From Closterium sp. Naga37s-1 (taxonomy: Eukaryota > Streptophyta > Zygnematophyceae > Desmidiales > Closteriaceae), in contig CANJKZ010000910.1 of NCBI GenBank assembly GCA_947471745.1, forward strand, positions 2,386,501-2,450,500: a stretch of DNA of 64,000 bases, written 5' to 3'. The notes beneath the pieces were generated by a model. It was not told where the DNA came from, did no database searches, and worked only from the letters and a program-made list of their open reading frames with translations. The translations under genes and the position numbers were made by a program. Below, piece by piece: positions 49,861 to 60,637 of the stretch (positions are counted from its first letter, which is position 1; each line of letters starts with the position of its first letter).

Positions 49861-50936
49861 CTCCCTCGCTGGCATGATCTGCTTCTGCAGAATGTGCCTA
49901 TCTTTGATCTAGATTTTGATGCTATCCTTGCTTCCATTTATGCTCTTGCTGATATTACTGAGGGTGACTGTTACCTGAGTGTCCCGCCCGACCCGGGCAC
50001 TGCGGCTGCTGCTCTAGGTGCTAGTGCGGCTGCTGCTCTAGGTGCTAGTGCGTCTGCTGCTCCAGGTACTTGTGCGTCTGCTGCTCCAGGTGCTGGTATG
50101 TCTGCTCTCTCTGGTACTGCACCTACTAAATCCTTGCACACTTTCAACTTGACTCTGGTGCTTCGCGCTCTTTCTTTAGTGACAGCACCACGCTCACGCC
50201 GCTCAGTCGGCCTGTTGCGGTCTCCCTTGCTGACCCCTCAGGGGGCCCAGTCCTTGCACACTCCTCTACAGTTTTACCGTGTCCTGCGGCCCCGTCGGGC
50301 TTACTGTCGGGACTCCACCTCCCCTCGTTCTCTATGAACTTGGTGAGTGGAGCTGACCTCCAGGACGCGTGGGTTGACCAGTTCACCCCTGGAGGTCAGC
50401 GTGTGACCCACTGCACTTGCTCTCGGACGGGCCGCCACCTGGCCACGTTCACCCGTCGGCCAGGGTCGAGTCTGTACACACTGACTAGTCAGGTGTTTTC
50501 TGCCGCGTCCAGGTCTAGTCCTGCGTCTCCCCCCTGCTCGTGTCGTCCTCTGGCGCACGAGACTCTCCTTTGGCACCACCGCCTTGGTCACCCCTCCCTA
50601 CCTCGTCTTCGAGGTATGGCCTTCCGTGCTCTTGTCTCTGGACTCCCCAGGTCCCTCCCTCCCCTTCCTCCGGGGCCTGCCCCCACCTGTGTTCCTTGTG
50701 TCGAGGGCCGGCAGCGCGCCGCTCCCCACTCCTCCTCGTTTCCTCCGACTGAGGCCCCTCTGCAGACTCTTCACATGGACGTGTGGGGCCCAGCCCGCGT
50801 CCGTGGACAGGGTCACGAGCGTTACTTCCTGCTGGTCGTTGACGACTACTCGTGTTACACCACAGTCTTCCCCTTCCGCAGCAAGGGTGAGGTCCCTGAG
50901 GTGTTGATCGACTGGATCCGCGGTGCTCGTCGCTAG
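49861..50936 (+). pseudogene. Element G protease and integrase N-terminus
   Basis: Continues from gag with NVPIFDLDFDAILASIYALAD. A one-base deletion at about 50147 shifts the frame just before the protease DSGAS motif. The shifted frame carries the rest of the protease, GRHLATFTRRPGSSLYTL, the HHCC domain (LLWHHRLGHPSL ... CVPCVEGRQR) and FLLVVDDYSCYTTVF. It stops at TAG 50934-50936, where F has CAA and A has CAG. Confidence 0.9.
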
Positions 50937-51500
50937 CTTAGTGAGAGTTTCGGCTCAGACCTTCCTGTTCTGCGTCTGCACTCAGACAGAGGGGGGGAGT
51001 TTTCCTCCGACCTCCTGAGAGCCTTCTGTCGTTCTGAGGGCATCCGCCAGACGTTCACGCTTCCGGCCTCCCCGCAGCAAAATGGGATCGCTGAGCGCCG
51101 CATTGGCATGGTCATGGACGTCGCTCGTACGTCCATGATCCATGCGGCTGCTCCCCATTTTCTGTGGCCGTTCGCGGTTCGGTACGCTGCGCATCAGATC
51201 AACCTTCAGCCTCGTGTCTCCTTGCCGGAGACCGCACCTACTCTGCGGTGGACGGGGAAGGTTGGTGATGCGTCCGCGTTCCGTGTCTGGGGATCTCGAG
51301 CTTTTGTCCGCGATACTACAGCGGACAAGCTGTCCTCCCGTGCCGTTCCTTGTGTCTTCCTTGGCTTCCCTCCTGACGCACCCGGGTGGCAGTTCTACCA
51401 CCCCACCTCGCGTCGTGTTCTGTCCTCTCAGGACGTCACGTTTGACGAGTTGGTGTCGTACTACCGTCTCTTCCCCTACCGCACTGCCTCTTCCCCCCCC
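50937..51500 (+). pseudogene. Element G integrase core
   Basis: LHSDRGGEFSSDLL, QQNGIAERRIGMVMDVARTSM, ADKLSSRAVPCVFLGFPPDAPGW, DVTFDELVSYYRLFPY. Same frame as the preceding block. A 10-C run at 51493-51502 puts the following linker out of frame. Confidence 0.92.
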
Positions 51501-52400
51501 CCTGCCGCTCTTCCTCGCACCAGGTACTCCCACGGTAGACCCCCTCCCCCCCCAGGGTCCTGCCCCCTCAGGTGTGTCCCAGGTAGACCCTGCTGAGCCG
51601 GTCGAGGTAGCTGTCGACTCAGGTGCTGCTAGGGGTGCTGAGCCTGTGGGTGCTGAGACTGGGGGTGCTGAGTCTAGGGGTGCTGAGTTTGGGCGTGTTG
51701 AGCCTGGGGGTGTGGAGCCTGAGGGTACTGTGTCTGGAGGTGCTGAGCCTGCGCGTGCTGAGTCTGGAGGTGCTCTAGGTGTCCCGGTGTGGCGGGAGCC
51801 CCTCTCTCCACAGCGGCTTCGTGAGTGGTACTCTCGGCGCTGTCGAGTTGCTGCTGGTGCTGGAGGTGCTGCTCGTGCTGGTACTGCTGGTGCTGGAGCT
51901 GCTAGAGGTGCTAGAGGTGCTGGAGCTGCTGGAGCTATTGTAGCTGCTGGAGCTGCTGGAGGTGCTGGAGGTGCTGCTGGAAGAGACCCTGGGGCTGAGG
52001 GTACTGGTTCTGTCTCTGCTGTTTCTGGAGGCGCTGCGCGGCCGCGGCCGTACTACGTTCCGCTCCTTCAGCAGGTTATTGGCTCCCCGCCTTCTCCTGG
52101 TGGTCCTCCTCCTTTCCTGAGTCCGCCGCCTGTCCAGTCCCAGTCGCTGTTGCAGCTGGCCTCTCCACTGCCCGGTCCTTACTCTGGACCGACTAGAGGT
52201 CTTACGGAGCGTCGTGAGCCTGAGTCTCGTCCTGTGTCGCCTGCGTCTCGTTCTGTGTCGCCTGTCCGTCCTGTTCGCGCTGGTCGTGTTTCGTGTCCGC
52301 GTCTCCCTCCTGTCCCAGGCACTTACTCTATGACACTGCGTCTTTCTACTGCTTCGCAGCGCGTCTCCTCCTGCGTCCTCTCTTCCTGACGGTCCGGACC
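51501..52400 (+). pseudogene. Element G IN-RT linker
   Basis: Frame 51142-52389 gives PLFLAPGTPTVDPLPPQGPAPSGVSQVDPAEPVEVAVDSG, then GGAE-type and GAAGGAGAA-type repeats and RPRPYYVPLLQQV. A frame break near 52370 precedes the conserved CALGTDV segment. Confidence 0.85.
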
Positions 52401-54310
52401 CGGAGTCTGACTCCCTTCGTGCTGCTAGTCCTACTGTCACGCGCTTTCTGGCCACTGCTGTCACTGACCCTCTGTTTGAGTCCTCTGCTGCGTCTGCTCT
52501 TGTTGCTGAGCTTCTTGACTTTGCTGATGCCTGTCGCCTAGACTACGCCGCTAGTCTTGTTGCTGCGTCGGCGTCTGTGTCTGTCTGTCCTCCGTCCGTC
52601 GGGGGTGAGTGTGCTCTTGGCACGGACGTTTTTGAGGACAGACAGGAGGAGTTTGAGTGCTTTGCTGCTTCTGTACCTCATCTCGTGTCCATGCTGCTGG
52701 CCCCTGAGGGAGACCCGGATGCACTAGACATCCCGACCCCGCGCTCTTACGCAGAGGCGATAGAGGGTCCCTACTCCTCTCAGTGGCAGGCAGCCATGGA
52801 CGCAGAGATGGCTTCCTGGAAGTCCAAAGGCACCTACGTAGATGAGGTTCCCCCACCTGGGGCGAACATCGTCAGTGGCATGTGGATCTTCAGGGTGAAG
52901 CGGCCGCCGGGTTCTCCGCCTGCCTTCAAGGCGCGTTACGTTGCACGTGAATTCAGTCAGCGACAGGGAGTTGACTTCTTCCAGACCTTCTCTCCTACCC
53001 CGAAGATGACCACTCTTCGGGTACTGCTGCACGTTGCTGCTCAGCGTGACTACGAGCTCCACTCGCTTGACTTCAGCACAGCCTTCCTACAGGGCAGCCT
53101 GCACGAGGAGATCTGGCTGCGCCGCCCACCAGGCTTCACTGGGTCGTTTCCTGCTGGTACCCAGTGGAGCCTCTGACGGCCAGTCTACGGTCTCCGCCAG
53201 GCACCCCGTGAGTGGCACGACACGCTCTGGACGACTCTTGCTTCTCTTAGTTTTGCTCCTTCCACTGCTGACCCTTCTCTGTTCTTACGCACTAACACTA
53301 TTCTGCCGCCGTTCTACGTTCTCGTGTACGTAGACGACCTCGTCTTTGCTACTGCTGACACTAAGGCACTTGCCCACGTGAAGTCCGAGCTGCAGAAGAG
53401 ACACACGTGCACAGACCTGGGCGAGCTGACAAGCTATCTTGGCTTGCGGATCACCCGGGACAGAGCACAGCGCACCATTACCTTGACTCAGTCACACATG
53501 GTGCAGCAGGTCCTTCAGCGCTTCGGCTTCACGTACTCCTCACCACAGTCCACTCCTCTGCCTACCGGTCACTCGCTCTCACCTCCACCTTCGAACGAGT
53601 CCGTAGAGCCGAGTGGCCCGTATCCAGAGCTTGTGGGCTGCCTCATGTACCTGATGACTTGCACACGATCTGACCTCGCATACCCTCTCAGCCTTCTGGC
53701 TCGCTACGTGGCTCCCGGCAGGCACCGAAAGGTGCACTGGGATGCTGCGAAGAGGGTGTTGCGATACTTGTGCAGTACATCGGGCATGGGGCTCGTGCTT
53801 GGAGGACGGGCTCGAGTTGTCCTCACTGGTCACGCTGACGCCTCCTGGATTGACGACTTGGCTACGCAGCGGTCGTCACAGGGTTACACCTTCAGTCTTG
53901 GCTCCGGTTCTGTCTCTTGGCGGTCTACCCGCTCTTCTTCTGTTCTCAGCTCCAGTTGTGAGGCTGAGATCTATGCTGGGGCCATGGCTGCACAGGAGCG
54001 ACGCTGGCTTACCTACCTGCTGACCGACTTGGGAGAGGCGCCTCGTTCTCCTCCAGTTCTGTACGTGGACAACAAGGCCATGCTGGCCTTGTGTCAGGAG
54101 CACAGACTGGAGCACAGAACGAAGCACATTGCTCTGCGCTACTTCCTTGCTCGAGAGTTGCAGCAGCGTGGCCAGCTTCGTCTTGCTTACGTGGCCTCTC
54201 AGGCCAACACTGCTGATGTTTTCACCAAGGCACTTCAGCCTTGTGATCATCAGCGTTTCTGTACTGTGTTAGGCCTTGTACCTACTGTGCCTCACTTGCT
54301 TTCTTCTTGA
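52401..54310 (+). pseudogene. Element G RT and RNase H
   Basis: RT to 53173 carries SYAEAIEGPYSSQWQAAMDAEMASWK, FRVKRPPGSPPAFKARYVAREFSQ and FSTAFLQGSLHEEIW. A TGA at 53174-53176 interrupts SLRRPVYGL. The same frame then has VLVYVDDLVFATADTKALAHVK (catalytic YVDD intact) and a complete RNase H ending HLLSS at 54310. One nonsense codon is the only visible defect of RT-RNase H. Confidence 0.93.
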
Positions 54311-54539
54311 CTCTGCCTGTACTGTACTCTTTATACATATATCTGCATGCTTACTCTTGCTAGGTTTTGTTCTGTTTATTGTTTGTTCTCCTTTATATAA
54401 TTCTGCATATGAACTGGCCTTGTGGCCATTTGCTTGTGCTCAGACTGCGTGGTGACTTTGTGATCCACCCTGAGCTTGCTTTGCCTTTCTTGACTGGTCT
54501 TGTGACCTCTTGTTCTCCCCCACTTTGCCTATGGGGGTG
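54311..54539 (+). other. Element G conserved 3' UTR and polypurine tract
   Basis: Reference copy of the block shared by A, F, H, N and Y. Ends CTATGGGGGTG at 54539. Confidence 0.8.
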
Positions 54540-54670
54540 TGTCAAACTTATACATGCTATAGTCTGTTTAGGCTGTAGTGGGGTAGTCCTTAGAGGGTAC
54601 AACACTTTTGTGTTTCCTACTTGTACCCATCTCATTCCTAGTTCATCATTCTTCTCTTGTTATTCTCACA
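54540..54670 (+). repeat. Element G 3' LTR (131 bp)
   Basis: Pairs with 47537-47667; followed by GTGTT (54671-54675). Confidence 0.97.
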
Positions 54671-54675
54671 GTGTT

Positions 54676-55403
54676 AAGGCTCCCTGTTCCCCACATGTGA
54701 AGCCTACATAGATGCAAAGGCTTAGGAAAAGGTTCCAGGGCCAGGAGAAGCCGTATCAACCTCGGATAAATCCTTCTAACCCTGCTTAGGTGAAAACTAA
54801 TATTGAGTCCGCAACTTCGGGTGAAGGGCCAAGGGATGATATATTCGATGTACCATATGATCCTGTAAGCGAGACCATCTACAGCTACTCGAAGCAACAG
54901 CAGCCACTACTACTCAAGGTGCTCTGCAAAGGGCGATGCCTCAAGGCATTGGTGGACAGTGGTGCGCCACACTCGGTGTGTGACAGCGGGACGTTGGAGA
55001 AAATTGGGGAGTCATCGGAGGAGACCCGGTTTACAGCAATGATGGTGGATGGTACAAAGCTTCCCATCCACAGTGAGTCAACACTGTAGCTGCAGATAGG
55101 GGCGTTGAGGTGGAAGCCAACGTTGCTGATCACGAACATCAAAGGGTTAGATTTCATGTTGGGGCATGATTTTCTGAAGCGCTTCAACCCCGAGATCGAC
55201 TCTGTCAACCGGAAGACGTACATCTAAAAAAATGGGAAACATGTGGAGCTGCGAAGCTGAACAAATACAGGGGATGTACCAGAAACGACACTTGCACGGT
55301 TCGAACGGACAGTGAACGAGAGTAACACGGATTACTTAGCACTGGTGATGGCAGCAACAGAGGACGAGAAACCAACTCGGAGCTACCTACGGCAGTAGAG
55401 GAG
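54676..55403 (+). pseudogene. Gypsy protease and RT approach
   Basis: Frame 54790-55089 has DIFDVPYDPVSETIYSYSKQQQPLLLKVLCKGRCLKALVDSGAPHSVCD: a retroviral-type aspartic protease with DSGAPHS. A TAG at 55087 interrupts it; LGHDFLKRFNPEIDSVNRKT follows in frame to about 55225. Several further stops lie before RT. Confidence 0.88.
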
Positions 55404-56452
55404 GTGTTAACGGAATACAAAGACATCATGCCGGATGACCTTCCTGCAAGAGTGTCTCTGGCCCGAACCCACGAACATGAGATCTTGGAGGAACTAGGTG
55501 CGAAAGCCATCTCACATGCACCATACCGCCTTAGTCCGACCAAACTGATGGACATGAAGAAACAGATTGAAGACATGCTGGATGGCAGCTGATTAGCCCG
55601 TCCACCTCTCCTACGGCACACCGGTTCTCTTCACTCCAAAGCCAGACGGCAGTTTATGGATGTGCATTGACTACCAAGCACTGAACAAACAGACAGTCAA
55701 GAACAAATAGCTCTTGCCGTGTATAGACGATGTTCTAAACCAACTGCGTGATGCAACGGTGTTTTTGAAGCTGGACCTACACTCGGGTTACTCGCAGATC
55801 AAGATGGCAGGCAACTCGATACACAAGACTGCGTTTCGTACCAGATATGCCTCCTATGAATATTTAGTGATGCCGTTCGGACTCTGCAACGCCCAGTGAC
55901 TTTCCATGCGGAGATGAACCACATCCTATGGCCCCTTCTAGAGGAGTGCGTACTAGTGTACCTGGACGACATTCTCATCTACTCCAAGAACATGAAGGAA
56001 CACGTGGAGCATCTGCGGAAAGTCTTCGAGATCCTGTGGGAGAACAAGTTCTACGAGAAGCTGTCAAAATGCGACTTCTCATTGAAGAAGGTGCAGTTTT
56101 TTGGGCACATTGTGAGTGCGGAGGGCGTACACGTGGACCTGCGGAAGATCGAAGCCGTAAAGAAGTGGAAATTGACAGAGAACGTCATGGAGTTGCACCA
56201 ATTTCTAGGCTTCGCCAATGACTACAACAGGTTTGTGCCACAGTACCCTAAGATAGCAGCGCCACTGAGGAACATACTGAAAAAGGATACGCCCTATAAA
56301 TGGGATACTCCTCAACAGCAAACCATGGAGCAGCTACAGACAGCATTGACTACTGCCCGAGTACTCATACTACCAAATCCAGATAGAGATTACGTGATGA
56401 AAGCAGACGCTAGTGACCAATCAGTTGGACTAGTACTGGTGTAGGATCACGG
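55404..56452 (+). pseudogene. Gypsy reverse transcriptase
   Basis: [98 protein letters not shown], then after a one-base loss near 55893 FHAEMNHILWPLLEECVLVYLDDILIYSK, KCDFSLKKVQFFGHIVSAEGV, FLGFANDYNRFVP. The YLDD catalytic motif is intact. Stops at 55590 and 55710 and the frameshift inactivate it. Confidence 0.93.
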
Positions 56453-57056
56453 ACGCGGTTTGCAGCCTATCGCTTACCTTAATAAGAAGCTACACGAAGC
56501 AGAACTAAATTACCCAATCCATGACAAGGATCTGTTAGCGATAGTTATAGCCTTCAAGGCATGGAGGTGTTATATAGAGGGAGCCAAGACCATAGTATAC
56601 AGTGACCATTGTAGTCTCAAATACCTCAAGTTGCAGCCTACACTCTCACAACGACAAGTGCGGTGGATGGACTTCCTTGAAACTCACTTCCACTACGACA
56701 TCGTCTACAAGCTAGGGCTACACAATAAGGCCGACGCACTGAGCCGCCCAGGGCATGTAGTATGCACCCAGCTCGACGGGATGAACTCTCTGCTCAATGG
56801 TCTATTTCAACATGGGTACTCCGTGGACGCAACGATCGCTACAACACAGAAACATAAGCTATTATATTGGGAGAAAGACTTAGGTGTAAGGAAGGGTTCA
56901 GGAAAGATTTGGGTACCAAACTATGCCCCGTTTCGACAAATCTTACTGGAGGAGTTTCACGACGTAGCAGACGCGGGACATTTCAAGAGCAACAAGACGT
57001 CAGCGAGAATAGCAAAGTACTACCACTGGCCCCGGATGGCAGCAGACGTGCAGTAG
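56380..57056 (+). pseudogene. Gypsy RNase H and integrase zinc domain
   Basis: RNase H: KADASDQSVGLVLV, TAG at 56442-56444, then QPIAYLNKKLHEAELNYPIHDKDLLAIVIAFKAWR, YSDHCSLKYL, RWMDFLETHFHYDIVYKLGLHNKADALSR. Integrase begins at FHDVADAGHFKSNKTSARIAKYYHWPRM with the two zinc histidines. TAG at 57054-57056 falls in VQ-FVTSCDTCQ. Confidence 0.92.
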
Positions 57057-57676
57057 TTCGTCACCTCATGCGACACGTGCCAGCGGATGAAGAATAATAA
57101 GCAGAAGAAAACCAGGGTTACTTCAATCGCTATCCGTACCGGACTAGCCATGGCAAGTTGTTAGCCTAGACTTCATCACTGGACTTCCTGTGACCTCATG
57201 AGGGCATGATGCTATACTCATGATGATCGACAAGTTCTCAATAATGAAACACTTCATTCCGACCAACGCCACGGCTACAGCTGAAGCAATTGCTCGCCTT
57301 TTCTTCAACCATATCATCACCATCCACGGCATCCCCGCTACACTCATCTCAGACAGAGACCCAAAATCCACTAGTAAGTTATGGAGGGAACTCATGGGTT
57401 TGTTGGGGACAAAACTTGCGATGTCTTCCGCATACCACCCCCAGACTGACGAACAGACATGGCGACTCAATCAGGTGGTTGAATAGCTACTGCACACAGC
57501 TTGCAAAGACGACATTAGCCACTGGGATCTACAATTACCGACGCTTGAGTTCGCTTATAACAACACGTCACATGCGACCACAGGGAAATCCCCATGCTTC
57601 CTGTGCTATGGATGGAATCCTCTTACACCACGGTAGCCAACCACACCGGCACACGTCCAAGCCGCACATGACTTCG
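57057..57676 (+). pseudogene. Gypsy integrase core
   Basis: The zinc cysteines appear as S-C-D-T-C-Q. Core: MMIDKFSIMKHFIPTNATATAEAIARLFFNHIITIHGIPATLISDRDPKSTSKLWREL, SAYHPQTDEQTWRLNQVVE with TAG at 57484-57486, then LEFAYNNTSHATTGKSP. The first aspartate block around 57165-57185 is shifted. The end merges into the shortened 3' LTR without a chromodomain. Confidence 0.9.
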
Positions 57677-57969
57677 TTACCTTATTATGCTTTACCTTGC
57701 TTGGTTATATTTTCTTATGTATGCTTTTGTTCGTTTTCCTAAGAAACGCTGCTACCTAAAATTCAATTTAGTTATAGCACCGTTCTAGATTGCGTGTACT
57801 GAATTCTAGGGTTTTTGGTTGCCTCCGATAGCCTTCTACCGGATTCAGGAAGGACCTGTTCGGGACGCTTCGCGACCCGCGGAACCTTAGTGTCGAGCCT
57901 ATATATAGCCTCGTGTTGTACCCAAGTGCTCATATTATATTTTCTGAACCAGTTCCTTCGATCCTCACA
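57677..57969 (+). repeat. Gypsy 3' LTR (5'-truncated, ~293 bp)
   Basis: Alignable to 45720-46035 from TTACCTTATTATGCTTTACCTTGCTTGG to GATCCTCACA with many substitutions. The first ~33 bp and the polypurine tract are missing. Followed by GTGTA. Confidence 0.85.
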
Positions 57970-57974
57970 GTGTA

Positions 57975-58797
57975 CGAGCAACAGGTGAGGCAGGATGCGA
58001 CACAGGCTCCCGGGGCTTAGTCAAAGAGTCTATCATTTCATTGTAACAAGAAGGAGCAGGCAATGGGGAGTCAGGCGGTAATTGTGTCTGTGTCGGGTCA
58101 GTCAGTGGACACAGAAGAGGAGTAGGACTAGCGATAGACGGCTCTGGAGTGTCTGACGGAAGACAAGGAACCTGGTGAAGGGCCGAGCAAGGTGGTGGCA
58201 GTGACGACTGCGGCTGCTCCTAGAAGAATGGTCGCCGCGGCCGCGGCTGCTCAGCACCCCCAAAACCTCCAACACAAGCACCTCTGGCACCAAAACCTCC
58301 AGCACCAGAACCACCAGCACCTCCAGCTCGAGCACCTCCAGTACTAGAACCACCAGCACCTCCAGCTCCAGCACCACCAGCACCTCGAGCTCCAGCAACT
58401 ACAACACTAGAACCTCCAGCACCTCCAGCGGCAGTACCTCCAGCACCAGAACCTCTAGCGGTGCCAACTCCATTACCTCCAGCTCCAGGACCTACATCAC
58501 CAAAACCTCCAGCACCTCTAGCAACAAGTACTCCAGCACCTCCAGCTCCAGCACCCCCAGAACCAGCACCCCTAGAGCCCGCACCTCCAGAGTCATCGCC
58601 CCCAACAACACCAGAGTCCACAGCGACAGGCTGCAGAGGCGGTGAAGACGGCCGAGGCGGAAAACTAGAGGGGGTCTCCAAGCACGGTGAGTGGCGAGAG
58701 GCCGCAGTGTCGTCACCGGTAGGGTCACCCCAACCAGGCGAGCCAACACGGTCTGAGGAGACCTTCAAAGGGCTCAACCAAGGGGGGTGGTGTGACC
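57975..58797 (-). pseudogene. Element D linker, right piece
   Basis: Gly/Ala-rich frame 58777-58220 (GAGGAGAGGAG-like, AVDSGVVGGDDSGG) and a Val/Leu shadow. It continues the D sequence interrupted at 45681. Confidence 0.8.
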
Positions 58798-59629
58798 TTA
58801 GACACCCATGAGGGAGCAGGACGCAAAGGGGGGGGGTGGGGGTCTACCGGCGAGTAACCTGGAACCTCGGAGATGGGTGGGGGGGGGCACCAGGGAACTG
58901 CGGTGGGGGAAGAGACAGTAGTAGCAAACCAACTCGTCAAAGGTGACATCGCGGGACGACAGGACGCGGCGCGTGACCGAGTGGTAAAACTGCCAGTCAG
59001 ACGCGTCGTCAGGAAAGTCAAGGAAGACGCAGCGAATGGTGAGAGGGGAGAGCTTGCCCGCGATAGAATCGCGGACAAGGGCAAGCGAACCCCAGACCTG
59101 AAATGTCGACGTATCGCCAACCTCCCCCGTCCAAAGCAGGGTAGGCAAGGTCTCCGGCTGGGAGACACATGGCCAGAGGTGGAGGTGATGCGCGGCATAT
59201 CGGACCGCAAACCGACACAGAAAATGGGGAGCAGCTGCATGGATCATGGAGGTGCGAACAACCTCCATGATCAAGCCAATGCAGCGCTCAGCAATCCCAT
59301 TCTACTATGGAGAGGCCAGAAGCATGAACGAGTGGGTCATGCCCTCCTCACAAAAAAATTCATCAAGGAGATGGGAGGAAAGCTCACCTCCACAGTCAGA
59401 GTGCAGGCGGAGCACCGGGAGGTCCTGGCGGAACCGTGCGCTCAGCTGGCGACGAACAACACGGATCCAAGGGATCAAAACAGCACTGACGTCTCCCTTG
59501 CACTGCAAGAAAAGTCTCCCTTGCGTTGCAAGGGAAACACTGTGGTGTAGCACATGAAGTCGTCAACGGCCTGCAGAAAGTAGCACTTCCGGAGTGGCCC
59601 AGAGATGGGGGCAGGGCCCACACGTCCAT
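58798..59629 (-). pseudogene. Element D integrase
   Basis: Frame 59274-58798: MEVVRTSMIHAAAPHFLCRFAVRYAAH, AGKLSPLTIRCVFLDFPDDASDWQFYH, DVTFDELVCYYCLFPHRS. Frame 59553-59305: LHSDCGGELSSHLL, in which SDRGGEF has changed to SDCGGEL. Two adjacent TAG codons replace the QQ of QQNG near 59310. Confidence 0.85.
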
Positions 59630-60519
59630 GTGCAGCGTATGCAGAGGAGCAGTGGTCGGAGGGAACGAGGAGGAGTGAGGAGCGATGCGCTACCGCCCCT
59701 CGACGCAGGGAGTGCACGGCGGTGCAAGTGACCACGAGAGTGGGGGTAGGGACTTGGGGAGGCTAAAGACAAGGAGACGCGAGTGCATGCTGCACAGGCA
59801 CGGCAGGGAGGGGTGACCAGATGGTGGTGCCAGAGGAGAGACGGGTGCGTGAGCAACTGATACAAGCAAGACGTAGCTACCGAACCAGACGTGGCCATTT
59901 GTGCAGACTCGGTGTGCAGTGTGTACAGGTCAGACCCAGGCCTCCAAGTGAACGCGGCAAGGTGGTCGCCAGTCACTGAGTCCGTACAAATCACCACGAG
60001 CTCGCCTCCATGAGTAGTGGTAGTGACCAACTCATACTAGAGGACAGCTGTACTCACCAAGTTTGTAGCAAACGAGGGGAGGTGGAGACCTGTGAGCGAA
60101 ACAGAGGGGGTCGTCAAGAACAGGAGAACAGCAGAACTACGTGCAACGACTGGGACAGAGGAGGGGTCAGCCAGGGTGACAGGGACAGGTGCTGCGAGTG
60201 GTGTGAGTGTGGTGCAGTTGCGGAAGAAGCAGCAAGACGTGCCTGAGTCCAACGTGAAGGTGTGCAGAGCCTCCGCAGGAACTGCATTTGTGCTAGCAGA
60301 CTCACAAGCACCTACACTAATAGCCTCTACACTACCAAGGGAGCGTTGCTGGGAAACCCACTCACGAAGCTACTACGGCGTGAGGGTCTCCTGCTGACGT
60401 TGCTGCTGCTGCTACCCACCCCCGGAACCTCCACCTCCACCAACTGCACCACTTGTGCGAGCAGACTTACAAGCACCTACACTCGCCTCCTCGACACAGG
60501 CTAGCGACGACAGCTGCTG
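59630..60519 (-). pseudogene. Element D protease, pre-integrase and gag end
   Basis: 60252-60037: MDSGTSCCFFRNCTTLTPL, the DSGA-type protease changed to DSGT. TAG at 60037-60039 sits at the same glutamine codon as the X stop at 41553. 60030-59563: GDHLAAFTWRPGSDLYTL, LLWHHHL. 60340-60420 retains the QQLREW-like end of gag. Sequence stops at 60520, at the start of the L LTR. Confidence 0.82.
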
Positions 60520-60637
60520 CTTTCAAACTATAATTTATATAGTTTTTTTAGTTGTGGTCAAGGTGTGTATGTGTTGCCCTATGTTAGGTTTATATTCCCC
60601 CGTGCTTTCACATTCTAGCCATTCTCGTATCTTGACA
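60520..60637 (+). repeat. Element L 5' LTR (about 118 bp, diverged)
   Basis: TTCAAACTATAATTTATATAG at its start follows the F/G LTR start. It ends ATCTTGACA next to a PBS. The inverted GTACAA pair is eroded. Confidence 0.65.

Larger units (their letters stand above)
47537..54670 (+). mobile_element. Element G: full-length Ty1/copia inserted in the gypsy gag-protease region
   Basis: 7,134 bp, with 131-bp LTRs differing at four sites, GTGTT duplication, PBS, leader, all copia domains, conserved 3' UTR and polypurine tract. Close relative of F. Broken by one protease frameshift, at least three nonsense codons and two further frame breaks. Confidence 0.97.
45687..57969 (+). mobile_element. Ty3/gypsy retrotransposon inserted into D and carrying G
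   Basis: LTRs begin TGTGAG and end CTCACA. The element has a GTGTA target duplication (45682-45686, 57970-57974). Internal order is gag with a zinc knuckle, protease, RT, RNase H, integrase: Metaviridae/gypsy order. No chromodomain-like tail or env is visible. Its own length without G is about 5.1 kb. The LTR pair is strongly diverged and the 3' LTR has lost about 33 bp, so it is older than G. Confidence 0.93.
31418..60519 (-). mobile_element. Element D: old Ty1/copia split into three pieces
   Basis: The pieces are 31418-33068 (3' LTR, RNase H, RT), 45004-45686 (RT start and linker end) and 57975-60519 (linker, integrase, protease, gag end). Each join is seamless once the inserted element and its target duplication are removed. 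The Y junction carries GGAGC at 33064-33068 and GAAGC at 45004-45008. The gypsy junction carries GTGTA at 45682-45686 and 57970-57974. D is the most decayed member of the group. Its gag N-terminus, leader and 5' LTR are missing, lost at or beyond the element L junction at 60520. Confidence 0.9.
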
